Source of the DNA: Rhipidocladum racemiflorum
Lineage: Eukaryota; Streptophyta; Magnoliopsida; Poales; Poaceae
DNA: 64,000 nucleotides
Assembly: GCA_036346355.1 (NCBI GenBank)
Contig: CM070572.1
Span: 11,043,001-11,107,000, forward strand
Direction of reading: 5' to 3'
The notes under the pieces were generated by a model. It saw nothing but the letters and a program-made list of their open reading frames with translations. It made no database searches and was not told where the DNA came from. A program made the position numbers and the translations under genes. Numbering within the stretch: position 1 is the first letter of the stretch; each line of letters opens with the position of its first letter. Of the stretch, positions 47,364-58,616 are shown in pieces.

Positions 47364-48059
47364 TGTCGGGGATTGGGATATTCATAAGGACTATTCTGCC
47401 CCGACGGTCATGCACTCACCGACCATAAACATCCTCGGACGCGGTACCCAAGGATGGGTCCCGAGCACCCCCATGCTCGGACACAGGCATACCCGCTATG
47501 CCTTGGCAAAAAGTGCTCGGTTACGAGCTTTAAAAACAGCGCCGCGAACAAACGTGCTCGACGAGGCTACGGGGCGGTCGAACCAGGACCAAAGGGACCC
47601 TCGGAGATCGCCGAAGGACGTGGTCAACCAATAAAACAGGAAAGTGGTGGTTATTTAGCCAAAGATCCAGGGAAGTTACACCAGAAATTCAAGTATGGCG
47701 AGAAACAAGGACACGTCCAAAATGGCAACTAGCATGATTTTAGGAGGCAGTTACCATGTATGTACCACGATACCTTGTATTTAAGCCCCCTCCAACAACA
47801 AGAAGAGGGGGAGCCCATGGCGAGATCCATGTATTCGTATCCTTCAATCCAATACAGAGAAACGCCTCTAGGCGACTGGACGTAGGGCTATTATCTCAAC
47901 CGTGAGAGGCCTGAACCAGGATAAAATCCTTGTGTTTATGTCTGTTCTAGTGGACCGTCTCCCACGTCTTCGACGTTACACCTTTGACAGAAAGGGGCTT
48001 TGGTTGATCCCTTATTCAACAAGTAAGCTCGACGGGAGCCCGTTCTCCAATCGTCGACA
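47364..48059 (+). repeat. 3-prime LTR of nested element
   Basis: 696 bp, same ends as the left LTR. Differences seen are GGCTACG/GGTTACG, a few bases at AAGACGCGC/AAAACAGCGCC, GGAGAGG/AGAGAGG, and two substitutions near the right end. Confidence 0.92.
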
Positions 48060-49959
48060 GAAGTAAATGATGTAATCAAGCACACAATCAAGTCATACTC
48101 CAAGTTTTATCGCACCAAACTTATTATCACAACACCGAATGGTAAAATTGTCTAAATGTGTGGAGCTACGTGAAGAAGTGTAGCTAAGCCCCTTTCCCGC
48201 ATGTCAGTTTCATGGTACCTAAAAACATCATAAAACACAAGCGTGAATTCATCACTCAGCAAGTATATTGCAATGGAACAAGGAAACAGTTTTCAATACC
48301 ATCATAACTACATCTCATACTCAACATCATAATCATTTCATATTCACATTGTATACATCTCTTTAACATCATCATGTATGCAATGCAATGCATATGTCTC
48401 CTCGAAGCACATACCGGTATTGCCGAGTGCACACCCGTCGGCGTGCACCCTCTTTCCCCTTCCATCCTGTAGATGGAGGGTGCCTACTCTTACTGACTCG
48501 CTCCTATACACAACCGTGGATGGGACTACGAGGTAGGTCTTTCGTGTTCACTACGTGTGAACACAGATGCCTGCATCAGAATGGGACGCCTCTTCCATTA
48601 TGAATGCACATATGACATGAACATGTATAAACTTGCATAAACATTTAATACAACAATTTCATAGCCAATATGTAACCATGTTCATCATATCATAAGCAAA
48701 TATCAAGCATGGCAAGTTAACACATCATGTAACCATATTGCACCTATGCAAGTCTAATAATCATCCAACACTCAAACCCATCCCAATACACTTGCCTTCA
48801 ACCGTGAGCGACGGAGTGGCGAGAGGTTGAGGGCACTCCCGGGGTCACACCACCTGTACATAGGTACAACACACTCAAAACTTGCCCACAAAACAGTACA
48901 AGAACGCTCATCTACCCCGACTTCGCAAACTACTCCCAAAACCAGAAAACAGGGAATCTGTCCCGTCGGGACAGCGGGCTTCCAACTAGCCTAACTTGAG
49001 TTCTAAGACTCCAAATCAAATAAACTAGTACATTTTCTCGAAGCTTAGGAAATTTCCTAGCTTTTTCTAAGTATTCGCGAAGACTGAATCGGCCTCTAAA
49101 ATTGTCTAATCTACAGTTGAACACGATCTGTCCCAATCACGCCACAGATTTGACAACGTTCGGTAAAACAGCCATAACTTTCAAACGGCTGGACGGAATT
49201 TAACGTTCTTGGTGTCCAATTAAATATAATTTAATTACCTACAACTTTAGTAATAGCCGGTCTACCAGAAAGCGCTTCTAAAATTGCTAAAACGCAAACC
49301 CTAGGTCGGGGTGCAAATCTGCCCGAGGACAGAACGTGGGACAGCATTGCAAAAATCCTATTCTCATCTAGGGACAGCACCTAAACATGGATCTAAGGCA
49401 TGAAATCTTCCTTCTAACTAGCATCACCACCCTACAAAAGGATCTACCAATTCTTACCTCCCTCGAAGAACCGTTCGAACGACGAAATCTTCTCCTTCCG
49501 GTTCCCCGATCTCCTTCCTCGCGCCAAATCCGCTGGATCCTCTCATCGCGAAGCTTCCCAACGGTGAGGGCAATGGATTGGAGGGGTGTGGCAACAAGGG
49601 GTGAGGATGGATCCCTCCTAGGGCCGGCTAGGAGAGGTGGGGAGCTGGAGGAGCAAGGGGGAGGGAGTGGAGGCACAAGGAGGTGGGGTGGCGCCTAGGA
49701 GTGGGAGGGGAGGAGGTGGGGGGCGCCCTAGGGTTAGGGGGCGCATGGGCAGGCTTTGCTGCCCCCCATCTTCCCCACATGGCCCAAGAGCCCCCCTCAA
49801 CAGTCCAAATTAATCCCCCAAGGCCCAAACTAATCCCTCAAGGCCTAAACTCCCTCGAAAGGACCCAAACACCCGGAAATGGCCCAAAAACATGATACAA
49901 AAGTCGTACCTTACTGCCGAAATCGAAAATGACTCATACCGTCATTCCGTAGTGTCACA
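48060..49959 (-). repeat. Remainder of the host LTR
   Basis: Continues the LTR begun at 43901 after the nested element and aligns with about 25650-27496. The part at 49380-49900 is GC-rich and open on both strands without protein character. It ends CATTCCGTAGTGTCACA. Confidence 0.8.
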
Positions 49960-49964
49960 CGCCC

Positions 49965-50361
49965 GCTCCCTCGATAGCGCAATCGGTGGGGGAAGAAGGA
50001 AGAAGAATAAAGATAATTAACAGGGTTATGGTGGGACGACAATTATCCAAATACATATTCACAGCGCAGCAAAGAGTTGGACGGCATTTTAATTTACACT
50101 TTTTGAAACTTATGAATAGAACGTAACAACAGGATTTTCTCCTGCTCCTATCGAACATTCCAAGTGGTTTTGGAAAGCGTTGCTCACAACGTGGAATGCC
50201 GACGAGCTGACTTTGCGAATTGTTTGATTTCCATTCAAATCCCAGCTTCATGGAGCACTAGATGTTTCCTTACTTTGTTGTAATTACAGTCATCTATTAG
50301 CTCCTTTGCTGGGCAGCGATTCCTTATAAACAGAAGTTCAGCGTTCTTGTATTTGTACTTA
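49965..50361. other. Copy B flank sequence
   Basis: 49965-50160 has no counterpart in copy A and no gene. From about 50165 it matches copy A from about 12030 (GGAAAGCGTTGCTCACAACG, then CTTACTTTGTTGTAATTACA). The matching stretch in copy A is likewise non-coding. Confidence 0.5.
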
Positions 50362-50746
50362 GGTCATGTTTGGATGGGCTAAAACTAATTGTTAGCTGGC
50401 TAATAGCTAGAGCTAATTGTTAGCCAGCTAATAATTAGTCCATCTAAAATTAGCCCAAGGCTGTTTGGATACATGACTAATGGTTGGGCTAATTTATTAG
50501 AAAAGTCATGTCTGCCCCCTCATAATAGGTGAGAAAATGAGGATAAGGCCAGCGCGAGGGTATTTCAGACTTTTTTCAGCGTGTTACATGCTATTAGCCC
50601 AAATTAGCTCCTCTCCACCAACTAATGGACTCATTGTTAGCTAAGGGGTTGGCTAAAAATTAGCCCACCTATTAGTCTTTCTGTTTGGATAGACTAGAGC
50701 TAATTTTTAGCCAGCTAACAATTAGTCCAGGGATCCAAACATGGCC
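50362..50746. mobile_element. Tourist-like (PIF/Harbinger) MITE
   Basis: 385 bp, begins GGTCATGTTTGGATGG and ends ATCCAAACATGGCC, with TTA on both sides (50359-50361 and 50747-50749). The interior is made of GCTAATTGTTAGCCAGCTAA words, giving strong self-complementarity. It is absent from copy A near 12229. Confidence 0.85.
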
Positions 50747-50905
50747 TTATACTTGTGCTTTTCACTCCCCGCTTAATGCAAGGTAGAGTTCTGCTTTCCT
50801 TTAAAAAAAAGATAACAGGGACACAGGGTTCATTTCACATGGGTTAAATAATTGGAAAGGGCTTGAAAGTTCTGACAAAGCTCCATAACAGTATTTTTGG
50901 AGCAA

Positions 50906-52074
50906 TATAGACCCCCTTATAAGGCCTAGGAATGGAGCTCAAACGAGAGGCCATGTCACCCCTGCGGTTTTTTCAAAAAAAAACCTCGGCTTTCTCCAAA
51001 TTACAAATAAGTCCCTGCGCGATTTTATGTGAGTGGAAAATATTTTTCCCGGTTCGCGTTTAGGTCCCTGGTTTGCTGTTTTGCATGGAGGACCTCCGTT
51101 AGGTACGAATCGCGAGCGAGCCCTTTTCTAATTTTTCAAAATAGCGAACAAGTCCAAAATTATAACAAATAGGTCCGCGCGCTTTACGTTCGGGTTCTTT
51201 CTCCGTTTTGTCCGAAAAAAATGTTTTCGGGGTCCGTTTTTTCTCCAGAGCATGCGAAAAATATTTTCAGTAGCCGTTTTTGCAAAAAAAAAATGGAAAA
51301 CTGTTTCCTTTCTCCGTTTTGCCCAGAAAAAATGTTTTCGTGATCCGTTTTCCCTTCGGAGCATGGGGGAAATGTTTTCAGTGGCTATCCCCCCAAAAAA
51401 AAATGGAAAACCGTTTCCTTTGTCCGTTTTGCCCGGGAAAAAATATTTTTGTGATCCGTTTTTCCTTCGGAGCATGCGAAAAATATTTTCGTGATCCGTT
51501 TTTCCTCAGGAGCATAGGAAAAATATTTTCGGTGGCTGTTTCCCCAAAAAAAGATATGGGAAACCGTTTTCTTTCTCCATTTTGCCTAAAAAAAATATTT
51601 TCGTGATCCGTTTTTTCTCCAGAGCATGGAAAAAATGTTTTCATTGGCCGTTTCCAAAAAAATGGAAATTCGTTTTTCGTCCGTCGTTTCTCCATTTTTT
51701 TTCCGCTGTTTGCTCATTTTTCACGGGAAAATAAGCGCATAGGGTGTTAAACTCGGCATCTAAAATTCCTTTTGCGGCTCGATCTCTAATATTTTTTAAG
51801 ACATGTATTATTGCCCGTTGACCGCATAGGGTGTTAAACTCGGCGTCTATAGCTTTTTTTGGTGGTTTGGAATCTAATATTTCTCGAAATATGTATTTTT
51901 TTCCCCAAAAAGGGCCGTTGTTTCGCTGGTTCGTCGACGGTTCTTACTTAGCGTCTTTTTTTTAAGAAATACCCAAGCGAACAAAAAAAAACTCGGATAT
52001 TCCTGCCTTTTTTTATAGATAAAAACTTGGATCAAATTTTGCACGGCGCGGCGTAGCGCGCAACTCTAGCTAGT
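50906..52074 (+). mobile_element. Helitron-like non-autonomous element
   Basis: Comparison with copy A (GAGCAATAGATTACATACGG at about 12372) shows a clean 1,169-bp insertion between A and T, without target duplication. The right end is GCGCGGCGTAGCGCGC, a short GC hairpin, then AACTCTAG and the terminal CTAG, as in Helitron 3-prime ends. The left end TATAGACCCCC is not the usual TC start, so the class is likely rather than certain. It encodes no Rep/helicase. The interior has four imperfect units of about 110 bp at 51190-51690 (TTTCTCCGTTTTGCCC, TGATCCGTTTTTCC, GGAGCATG) and a 24-bp repeat, GCGCATAGGGTGTTAAACTC, present also in slightly changed form near 51826. Confidence 0.65.
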
Positions 52075-52305
52075 AGATTACATACGAACGGCGCTATATA
52101 TTTTGAAAATTTTTACGATACATTATACTAAAAGTATATAATGTGTAGTAGAAATTAAATCTAGTTATTGATTTGTTAAATGCATTTCTACTACTATACT
52201 ACCGAAGGAAGTATAAATAAGTACTAACTAACCTCAACCACTAGACGAAAAGAATGAATAATCCATATTGAATTTGATGTACCATATTGTTCGACAAACA
52301 ACAAT

Positions 52306-52950
52306 GAGCAGTGCTTCCATGCTTTTCTTTATAATACAAGTTGTACAAATTTTAAAGCTAACAAAGAGGTAGGTAATTATCTGTTAGCCGGACCGCCACA
52401 CCTAGCGCGTCCGGAATCCAGGTCAGGCCCAACCCGATCAGCGGGCCAAGGTCTCTTGGGCCATCTTCCTCCAAAAAGCTAGCTCGGTGAGGGGGTGCTC
52501 CCTCACCCTTATAAATCATGCTCAAGCCCTCCCAACAACCGATGTAGGACTATTATACTATTCCCAACAATCTCCCCCTCACATATTGGGCCAGATAATC
52601 TAGGAACCACATGGGCTCCCTGGGCCACAGCTGAGCCCCTGGGCTCCCCCTTGACCACACATGGGGCCACCTGGGCTCTGATACCACTTGTTAGCCGGAC
52701 CGCCACACCTAGCGCGTCTGGAATCCAAGTCAGGCCCAACCCGAGCAGCGGACCAAGGTCTCTTGGGCCATTTCCCCATAAAAAGCTAGCTCGGTGAGGG
52801 AGTGCTCCCTCACCCTTATAAACCATGCTCAAGTCCTCCCAACAACCGATGTGGGACTATTCTATTATTCTCAACATTATCATCTACTATTTATTCATAT
52901 TTTAATATTTATACAATTTTAAAAAATATATATAGAAACACCTCCTAACA
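52306..52950. mobile_element. MULE-type MITE interrupted by a TRIM
   Basis: The outer parts, 52306-52381 and 52877-52950, together match the intact 143-bp element at 59448-59590 read on the other strand (GTGCTTCCATGCTTTTC, ATACAAGTTGTACAAATTTT; then CATCTACTATTTATTCATATTTTAA and GAAACACCTC). The flanks suggest an aged duplication around AACAAT. Confidence 0.7.
52382..52876 (-). mobile_element. TRIM (terminal-repeat retrotransposon in miniature)
   Basis: 495 bp with two 188-bp terminal repeats (52382-52569 and 52689-52876) that begin TGTTAGCCGGACCGCC and end CCCAACA or CTCAACA. A perfect 5-bp duplication TTATC flanks it (52377-52381 and 52877-52881). Only 119 bp lie inside. On the minus strand the internal segment starts with TGGTATCAGAGCC (initiator Met primer site, near 52674-52687) and ends in a purine tract, GTGAGGGGGAGA (52571-52582). 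It encodes nothing. It inserted into the MITE at 52306-52950. Confidence 0.92.
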
Positions 52951-53238
52951 ATAGCAGGTGCAACCACCGACGTACGCGCCCACGCTCGCCCCTGAAGCTG
53001 AGTCGAAGGTTGCTGCACCGCCTCCGCAGCCGAAACCAGTGGCCTCGATGCAGCCTATGACGCTCGCGCCAAGGCTGTGACCAGTAAACTTCACGCCTTT
53101 GTGTGCAAATTTGACTGAGCTGTAGCATTAGTCACAATAGTTCTTGACATGGTTGCGGCTATCGAATTTGTTATGGACTGTTAGGGTTTAAATGCCAGCT
53201 TTTGGCGAAATTAGATGCTTTTGTATTTCAAATTTAAA
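52951..53238. other. Copy B flank with hAT empty site
   Basis: Matches copy A at 12655-12797 and 13589-13700 without the 791-bp hAT element. It carries GACCAGTAAACTTCACG at about 53079-53095 and GTTAGGGTTTAA at about 53181-53192. No gene is supported. Confidence 0.75.
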
Positions 53239-53560
53239 TCTATTATATATTAAAAGCTCACGAGAGTCGCTAAGAAAAAAGAAAAATAGGCTAAAAATTC
53301 TCACAAAAAAACAAAACATCTGGCCCTTAATCTGGGCGGACCCGGATTATATCGACTTAGATTAAAATAAATAATCCAAGCATCTCCACAATCGGATGTT
53401 ATTATTTAAAAGAAAATATCTAACCATCTATCTAGCGGACCCGAATTATAACGGCTTAGATTAAAAGAAAGAGTCCAAGGATCTTCGCCACTTATTTTGG
53501 TGGGACCACATATGTGAGACCCTCCCTTTTATGCTATAGTGTAGCATAAAAGAAAAGTTC
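53239..53560 (+). mobile_element. Possible short Helitron, 3-prime end uncertain
   Basis: Begins TCTATTATATATTAAAAGC right after an A, the usual look of plant Helitron 5-prime ends. A perfect 10-bp hairpin, TTTTATGCTA/TAGCATAAAA with a 5-nt loop, lies at 53527-53551, in the position expected before a Helitron terminus. A CTRR terminus was not found at the right spacing; an LTR-like sequence begins at about 53561. Confidence 0.4.
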
Positions 53561-56500
53561 TGTAGTGCATACTATGCTAGTCCCATGATCAGTAACTAAC
53601 ACGCACGGACACAATTTGAAAACACAACCACACCAAAATTGCAACATTTTATTACAGTGGAAGTGTAACCACATAATATTACATAGTTAAAAGTAAACAA
53701 TAGAGGAAAATCCTTCATCTTGTTGTGTGCCGACTCAGCCCAAAATCTACAGGCAACAGACAAGATGAAACCTTAAGTAGAACCATCGTTATCAAACCCG
53801 TAATCTACGTCATTGTAAACATCATCCGCCATTTCTGAATCTTCACCTAAAAACAATATTAATGCAAGTTGAGTACAAAAGTACTTGCAAAACTTTTACA
53901 AAGCCTAAATATATGCAGGCTGAATCAAATGAAAGCTGCTAAGATTATGTTTGCATAAAGCGGGAATTTGAAATGTAATATTGAATAGTAAATTGAAAGC
54001 ATAAATGAAATAAAGACAATTTGACGAGTAATTGAAATATCAAGTAGTAAATAACAGAACGAAATAAATTACTCATAGCTCTTCATGAGCAAACTAACAA
54101 TCCTGCGTGAGAAATAGAGTAAACAACGCCGTGGCGACAACAGTTAAATGAACACAAAATAAAATAAAGTAGAATAATAAGAAATGTTCATTTCTAAATT
54201 AGTTATCTCTAGTCTATCAAAATAGAAAACATCTAACTATGTGATGACTTTACCAAGTGTTCATGACCGTGAGTGTGGCTAATCGATTAGTTTTTACTAT
54301 GCAGAGTTGTACAATTTTACCCACAAGATATGTCCCCTGTTTTTGCAAAGCTTAGTTAACACACTTCCTTTGGTGTGTCGCAGAGAGTTCATAACGGAAC
54401 CGTTACATTATTCAAACCTAGCTTTGCACCAGCCCGGTGACGTAAATTTTTTGCTATGGTAGAAACAAACAATCACATAAATCATAATCTTTTGAGCTCA
54501 ATAAAATAACAACCGTTTCTTCCTATAGCCAGACGTACATTGTTGCACCGGAATGCATTTACCCACAAGACACATGTGGCAGCCCCTTACAAGCAAACTC
54601 GACAGGATTTACTGCTTGTGCTACTTCATCCTTCCAATGTGCAAAGCTAGTTTCAATTAATTTAATAGGTTAAGGCTGTCTCATACCAGCACTTGTGGAT
54701 GTATGGTTATCTTGGCATGAAAACAACACATAAGTTCGGTCCTTAACTTGACTTGGGTGATAAAACTCCCCCTATCTACGTATAAGTTAAAGCTTGTATA
54801 ACTGGCTATTGCCAATAATCACTCATGTCGAAAACATAGTTTTTATTTTTATTTTTATCAAAATATTAGTATCCTTTACTGCCATAATTAATCATTTAGA
54901 AAATTTATAAAGAAAAATGGGGGTGTGTGTGACACCAGTTTTTCTTCTAAAGCAATACTAAGCATATGCAACTAATAAACGATTATACCCAGACTATCAT
55001 TATGAACTTAACCATAAAATTTACTTTATGTATTATTTTATGGCTATACAACACGCAACCATTTTTCTTTATGTATTATTTTATGGCTATACAACATGCA
55101 ACCATTTTTCTTTATGTATTATTTTATTTTAGTTTACGAATTCAAGAAGCTAAGATTGTAAATTTTAATAGAATTAAATGCAAATTCAAGAGGCCAAAAT
55201 CGTTTGTACTAATATAAATTAGTACATAATGCAATAGGTTGGGAGCAAATAAGAGTAGCATTGTACACCCTAAATATTATTTCATAATCGAGTTCTCTAC
55301 TGTCTAACTAGCGCAAAGAAACTTGTTTCACATTAATTAGACATCGCTTGCTTAAGTTATAGCACTTTGAACAATTAATATGTCGATTTCAACCCTAATT
55401 GAAATATAGTATAAACTAACTTCAAATTTATATTCCTTTGCATATTTAGAAAGCATTTGACACAAGGATTCTAATGAAACTAGTTTCATTCAAATCTGAC
55501 TTCATTTGCACAAATTTCACATGGAGCATATTCAAACATACACTTTTAAATTTAAATTCTGATTTAAACTGTTAAATAAACTTCAAATATTTTTACATAT
55601 TATGAAACTACATGATTTTACATGAATTTAGAAACTCGTTTCACTTGATTTGGATTTTTTTATTTTAAAGTTATAGCAGTTTGAAGTGGCATGGTTTGAA
55701 TAAATTCATGAAAAATGAAAATACATTTTCTCTACTGGAGAACGCATTCTTGGCTTTTGCGTGCGTGCGAAATTAGAATGGACCACAGTCACTGACTGCG
55801 GGGCCAGATCATCAGTGTCTCTATGTGGCCTGCGCGTGCGTGATTGCGTAACTGCCGTGTGGGGTCAGTTAGTCAGCGTATAGAACTGTGCTCAAGTGGT
55901 TGACATCAAGGTCTCACTAGGTAGAGACCGCGAGCAGGGGCGACCATGGCAGGCCTCGTCGGTGAAGAGCCGGTGCCGAAGATTGGCAGCTAGGGACTCC
56001 ACTAGATTCAGTGTGTTCGTGTGCACTTAAGGAATGGCTTAGTTGGATTCTAAGATGTTCGGCACAAGGGGTTCGCCAGGAACCGGCGGCAGAACCCACG
56101 GCAAGAAGCCTTGACAATGAACTAAGTTATAAAAGATTCAATTGGTTGTTGATTTAGCATTTATGATCAGTTTAGAGCATGAATCGATGTTTCATTCGAG
56201 CAATTATACCTTGAGCTAGCTCGGCGATAGCTACGGCGGGTGAGAACTTAAATTGAGTAGGGGCTTTGGTTCATGAGAGGATGTGTATGCTTTGGGTATG
56301 AGGAATTGGAGCATGGATTTGTATGGAAGAAGTTTGATGAGGACATCATTACCATGGATACGGCCATGCCTACAAACCAAATTGAAACCAACAATGTAAT
56401 ACAATGGCCAATTACTCGAGCTCGCGCACGTCAATTCAATTACCAGGTGAATGCGTTCCTCTGGTTGCATACAAATAATTTAATGAATAGAATGCTATTT

Positions 56501-58616
56501 AATCCTTGTGATGATTTTATTGTCCTTAGGAACTAAAGAGAAGGACTCCCAAACGTGAAGCATGAAGCCAATTCTTCCGGTTTACAAGTTCAACTCGGAT
56601 TCGGCCTCCGGAACAGCACCAACTTAAAATGACCATAACTTTTGATCCACAAGGGTGTTTGGGGGTCTATGAGTACTGGTTTGAAAGGTTTCGTCGTCCT
56701 CTTTCCAACGGATCCAGCCTCATGTCCAAATTCCTTACGAGTCAACAGGAATCTGCAAAACAAGTTTGGTCATCTTTCCAAATCCGAGTCAAACTAGGAA
56801 TAGGAGTCCTACTCGGCCATGGATGTGTTTTGGACGCCCCTAGCACGGTTTTGGCCTCCTATTTCTCCTATATATAGCTAGTGAGTCCCCCAAAATAACT
56901 TGGGTTTTGGTTATTTGATAGTTTAGCTTTTTGCTACTATTTTGAGTCTTTTAGACATGCTCAACGGCCGCCTAACAAGCTCATTGTATCGGAATCCCAA
57001 CTTTTCAATACTCCATCTATATTTGCAATTTTAGATTGCTTTTTTCCTTGTTCTTGCTTGTTCTTCGATTGCTTGCAGGAATTGATCTTCGTGATCAGGT
57101 TGATCGTTCCCACGGCAAGGTCAATAACCATCTAGAGTTGGTTTAGCGAATGCTAAGGCGCATCGTCGTTGTACGTTGTAGTCGGATCGTCAAAGTCAAT
57201 TCCACCCAAATCGAAGATTATCACTCTCATCGAAAGATCAGGACACCCAATGTTACATCAAAGTTTGCTTGAAAATTGTATGCGGCGGTGGGATGACCGG
57301 AAATGAGGAAGAAGAGGAAATTTGGAGGCTTGGCTGGGAAGCGATGGTTATGTGCCTCAAGACGGCCGGATGTATTTATAGGGCTTTGAGGGGTTCAAAA
57401 CAGGGTTTAAACACGATTTAGTGTTTGCAGCCGAGAGAATTAGAGGTGGTGGCGGTCAGAGCACTCTCCGGAGCTTTCTCAGTCACGGCACGGGCGAAGC
57501 ATGGGAAGAAGCGAGAGTTGGCAGTAGCGGTCTTGATTCTCGTCAATTGCGGCTGAGGAAGAGACAGAGAATGAGGCGGTATTGACGAGATTTTCCCGGC
57601 CAGCTTCGCGCGAAGGAAAAAGACATAGAGAAGAGGAGAGTTGGGGAAGAAGAGGAGCCTGACAAATGGGGTCAGGTCCCACTTGTCGACGAGGGAAAAA
57701 GGGAAGAGAGAAAGGGTACCGGGCAATGGGACCGACACAAAATGGGTTCCACCTGTTGGTTTCTTGAGTCAAAGGGACCAGTCAAAAATACATTCAATGA
57801 GGGCCCACTTGTCAGATTAAGGCGTTCGATTCAAAGTATCTGTCCTAAACCGGATTAGGTTATTTATTTTAAAGGTCTAATCACTTGACTATTTTCCAAA
57901 ATTTTCCCCAAACTTCCTGAGTAAGTTATCTAGGTACTGTAAACAATTAGAGTAAAAATTTGCAGTAGTTGTTTTACTAAATTTCTGAAAAAGGACACTG
58001 TATAGAAAGTTTATTTCGGGAAAAGAATTTATTGAAGGGCTAAATCAATTAATAAATTTTTGAAAATTTTATAAAAGGTTAATATTTGAGTTAGGCACCT
58101 TAAATAAAATTTTAGATTTAAAATATTAATATTTATTTTCTAATAATTCTTTTATTCCATCTTGCAGATTGTCAGTTTTGAATTAAATAAATAGGAATAA
58201 ATAGTAAAATTAACTTTTAATTTTTACCAATTTTACCGGAGATGTATAAGGGTAAGGATAACTCATGGTAAAAATTTCAGCCTATGGAAAGCTTTACAAA
58301 AATCATTTACTGTTCTGGTCAGATTTAATAATTAATTCAAAAATTGATCTTTTCATGTTTTAATTGTGTTCATACTAATTTTGATAAGGCAAGGGTGGCT
58401 TCCAGACTAAGCTAAGGTTTTTACAGCTTTTGGGTAAATTTTTGTTACTTTTATATTTTTACCATTTACCATTGTCTCCTATTTAAAATTCCAAAATTCA
58501 ATTACTTGCAACAAGAAATCCATTAAAAAGTCATATAAATTCAAGAAATGAAATAATAAATAAAATGCATATTTTAATAATGCATTTCATTTCTTATTAA
58601 ATTTTGGGATGTTACA
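53561..58616 (+). mobile_element. Long LTR-like sequence with a Gypsy 3-prime end inside
   Basis: Related to 19732-25324 along most of its length and ending AAATTTTGGGATGTTACA at 58616. The same end, reversed (TGTAACATCCCAAAATTT), begins the fragment at 62161. The TATA-like GTATTTATAGGG near 57372 would fit an LTR promoter on the plus strand. The GC-rich stretch 57420-57740 is open on the minus strand but not protein-like. A foreign Gypsy tail occupies about 56190-57259. Flanking 5-bp duplications do not match, so the left boundary is uncertain. Confidence 0.5.
56190..57259 (+). mobile_element. Gypsy 3-prime end fragment (pol tail plus LTR)
   Basis: The open frame at 56273-56536 contains WPITRARARQFNYQVNAFL, a motif typical of the extreme C-terminus of a group of grass Ty3/Gypsy polyproteins. 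After its stop comes an LTR-like segment with TATA box CCTATATATAGC at 56868-56879 and the closing phrase TCGAAAGATCAGGACACCC near 57231-57249. Everything upstream in pol is missing. Confidence 0.7.

Larger units (their letters stand above)
44175..48059 (+). mobile_element. Young non-autonomous LTR retrotransposon with hairpin-array interior
   Basis: The 3,885-bp element has LTRs of 694 and 696 bp that differ at only a handful of positions, and a perfect 5-bp duplication GAAGT at 44170-44174 and 48060-48064, so insertion is recent. A primer-binding region GCTGGCGCCGTCCGTGGGG follows the left LTR at 44869, and CTCGGGGACTAGC precedes the right one. The 2.5-kb interior has no gag, protease, integrase or reverse transcriptase. 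It is filled by a 42-unit tandem array (45030-46600) and a run of longer hairpins (46611-47260). It must rely on proteins from another element. It sits inside the right LTR of the element at 42789-49959. Confidence 0.93.
42789..49959 (-). mobile_element. LTR element of the LARD-like family, deleted, with nested insertion
   Basis: The 7.2-kb element is bounded by a perfect 5-bp duplication CGCCC (42784-42788 and 49960-49964). The right LTR (43901-49959) is complete apart from the nested element at 44175-48059 and the duplicated GAAGT. The left LTR retains only about its first 40 bp (TGTAACACCCCAGCATTTAG), then passes directly into internal sequence, so the rest was deleted. The primer-binding site lies at 43886-43898 on the minus strand. 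No gag or pol domain is present. Confidence 0.88.
39011..53200. repeat. Segmental duplication copy B1 (SABATH block)
   Basis: Colinear with A1 after removal of insertions. Matching parts are 39011-39046 with 2345-2371 plus 8973-8982; 39046-41600 with 8976-12010; 50165-50360 and 50750-50905 with about 12030-12375; 52075-52300 with 12375-12640; and 52955-53200 with 12660-13700 without the hAT element. Copy-specific insertions are those at 41668-42746, 42789-49959, 50362-50746, 50906-52074 and 52306-52950. Confidence 0.85.

Noticed and set aside
51128..51695. Frames of 100-115 codons on both strands with repeated peptides
   Set aside because: They follow the 110-bp repeat units of the Helitron-like element and have no protein signature.
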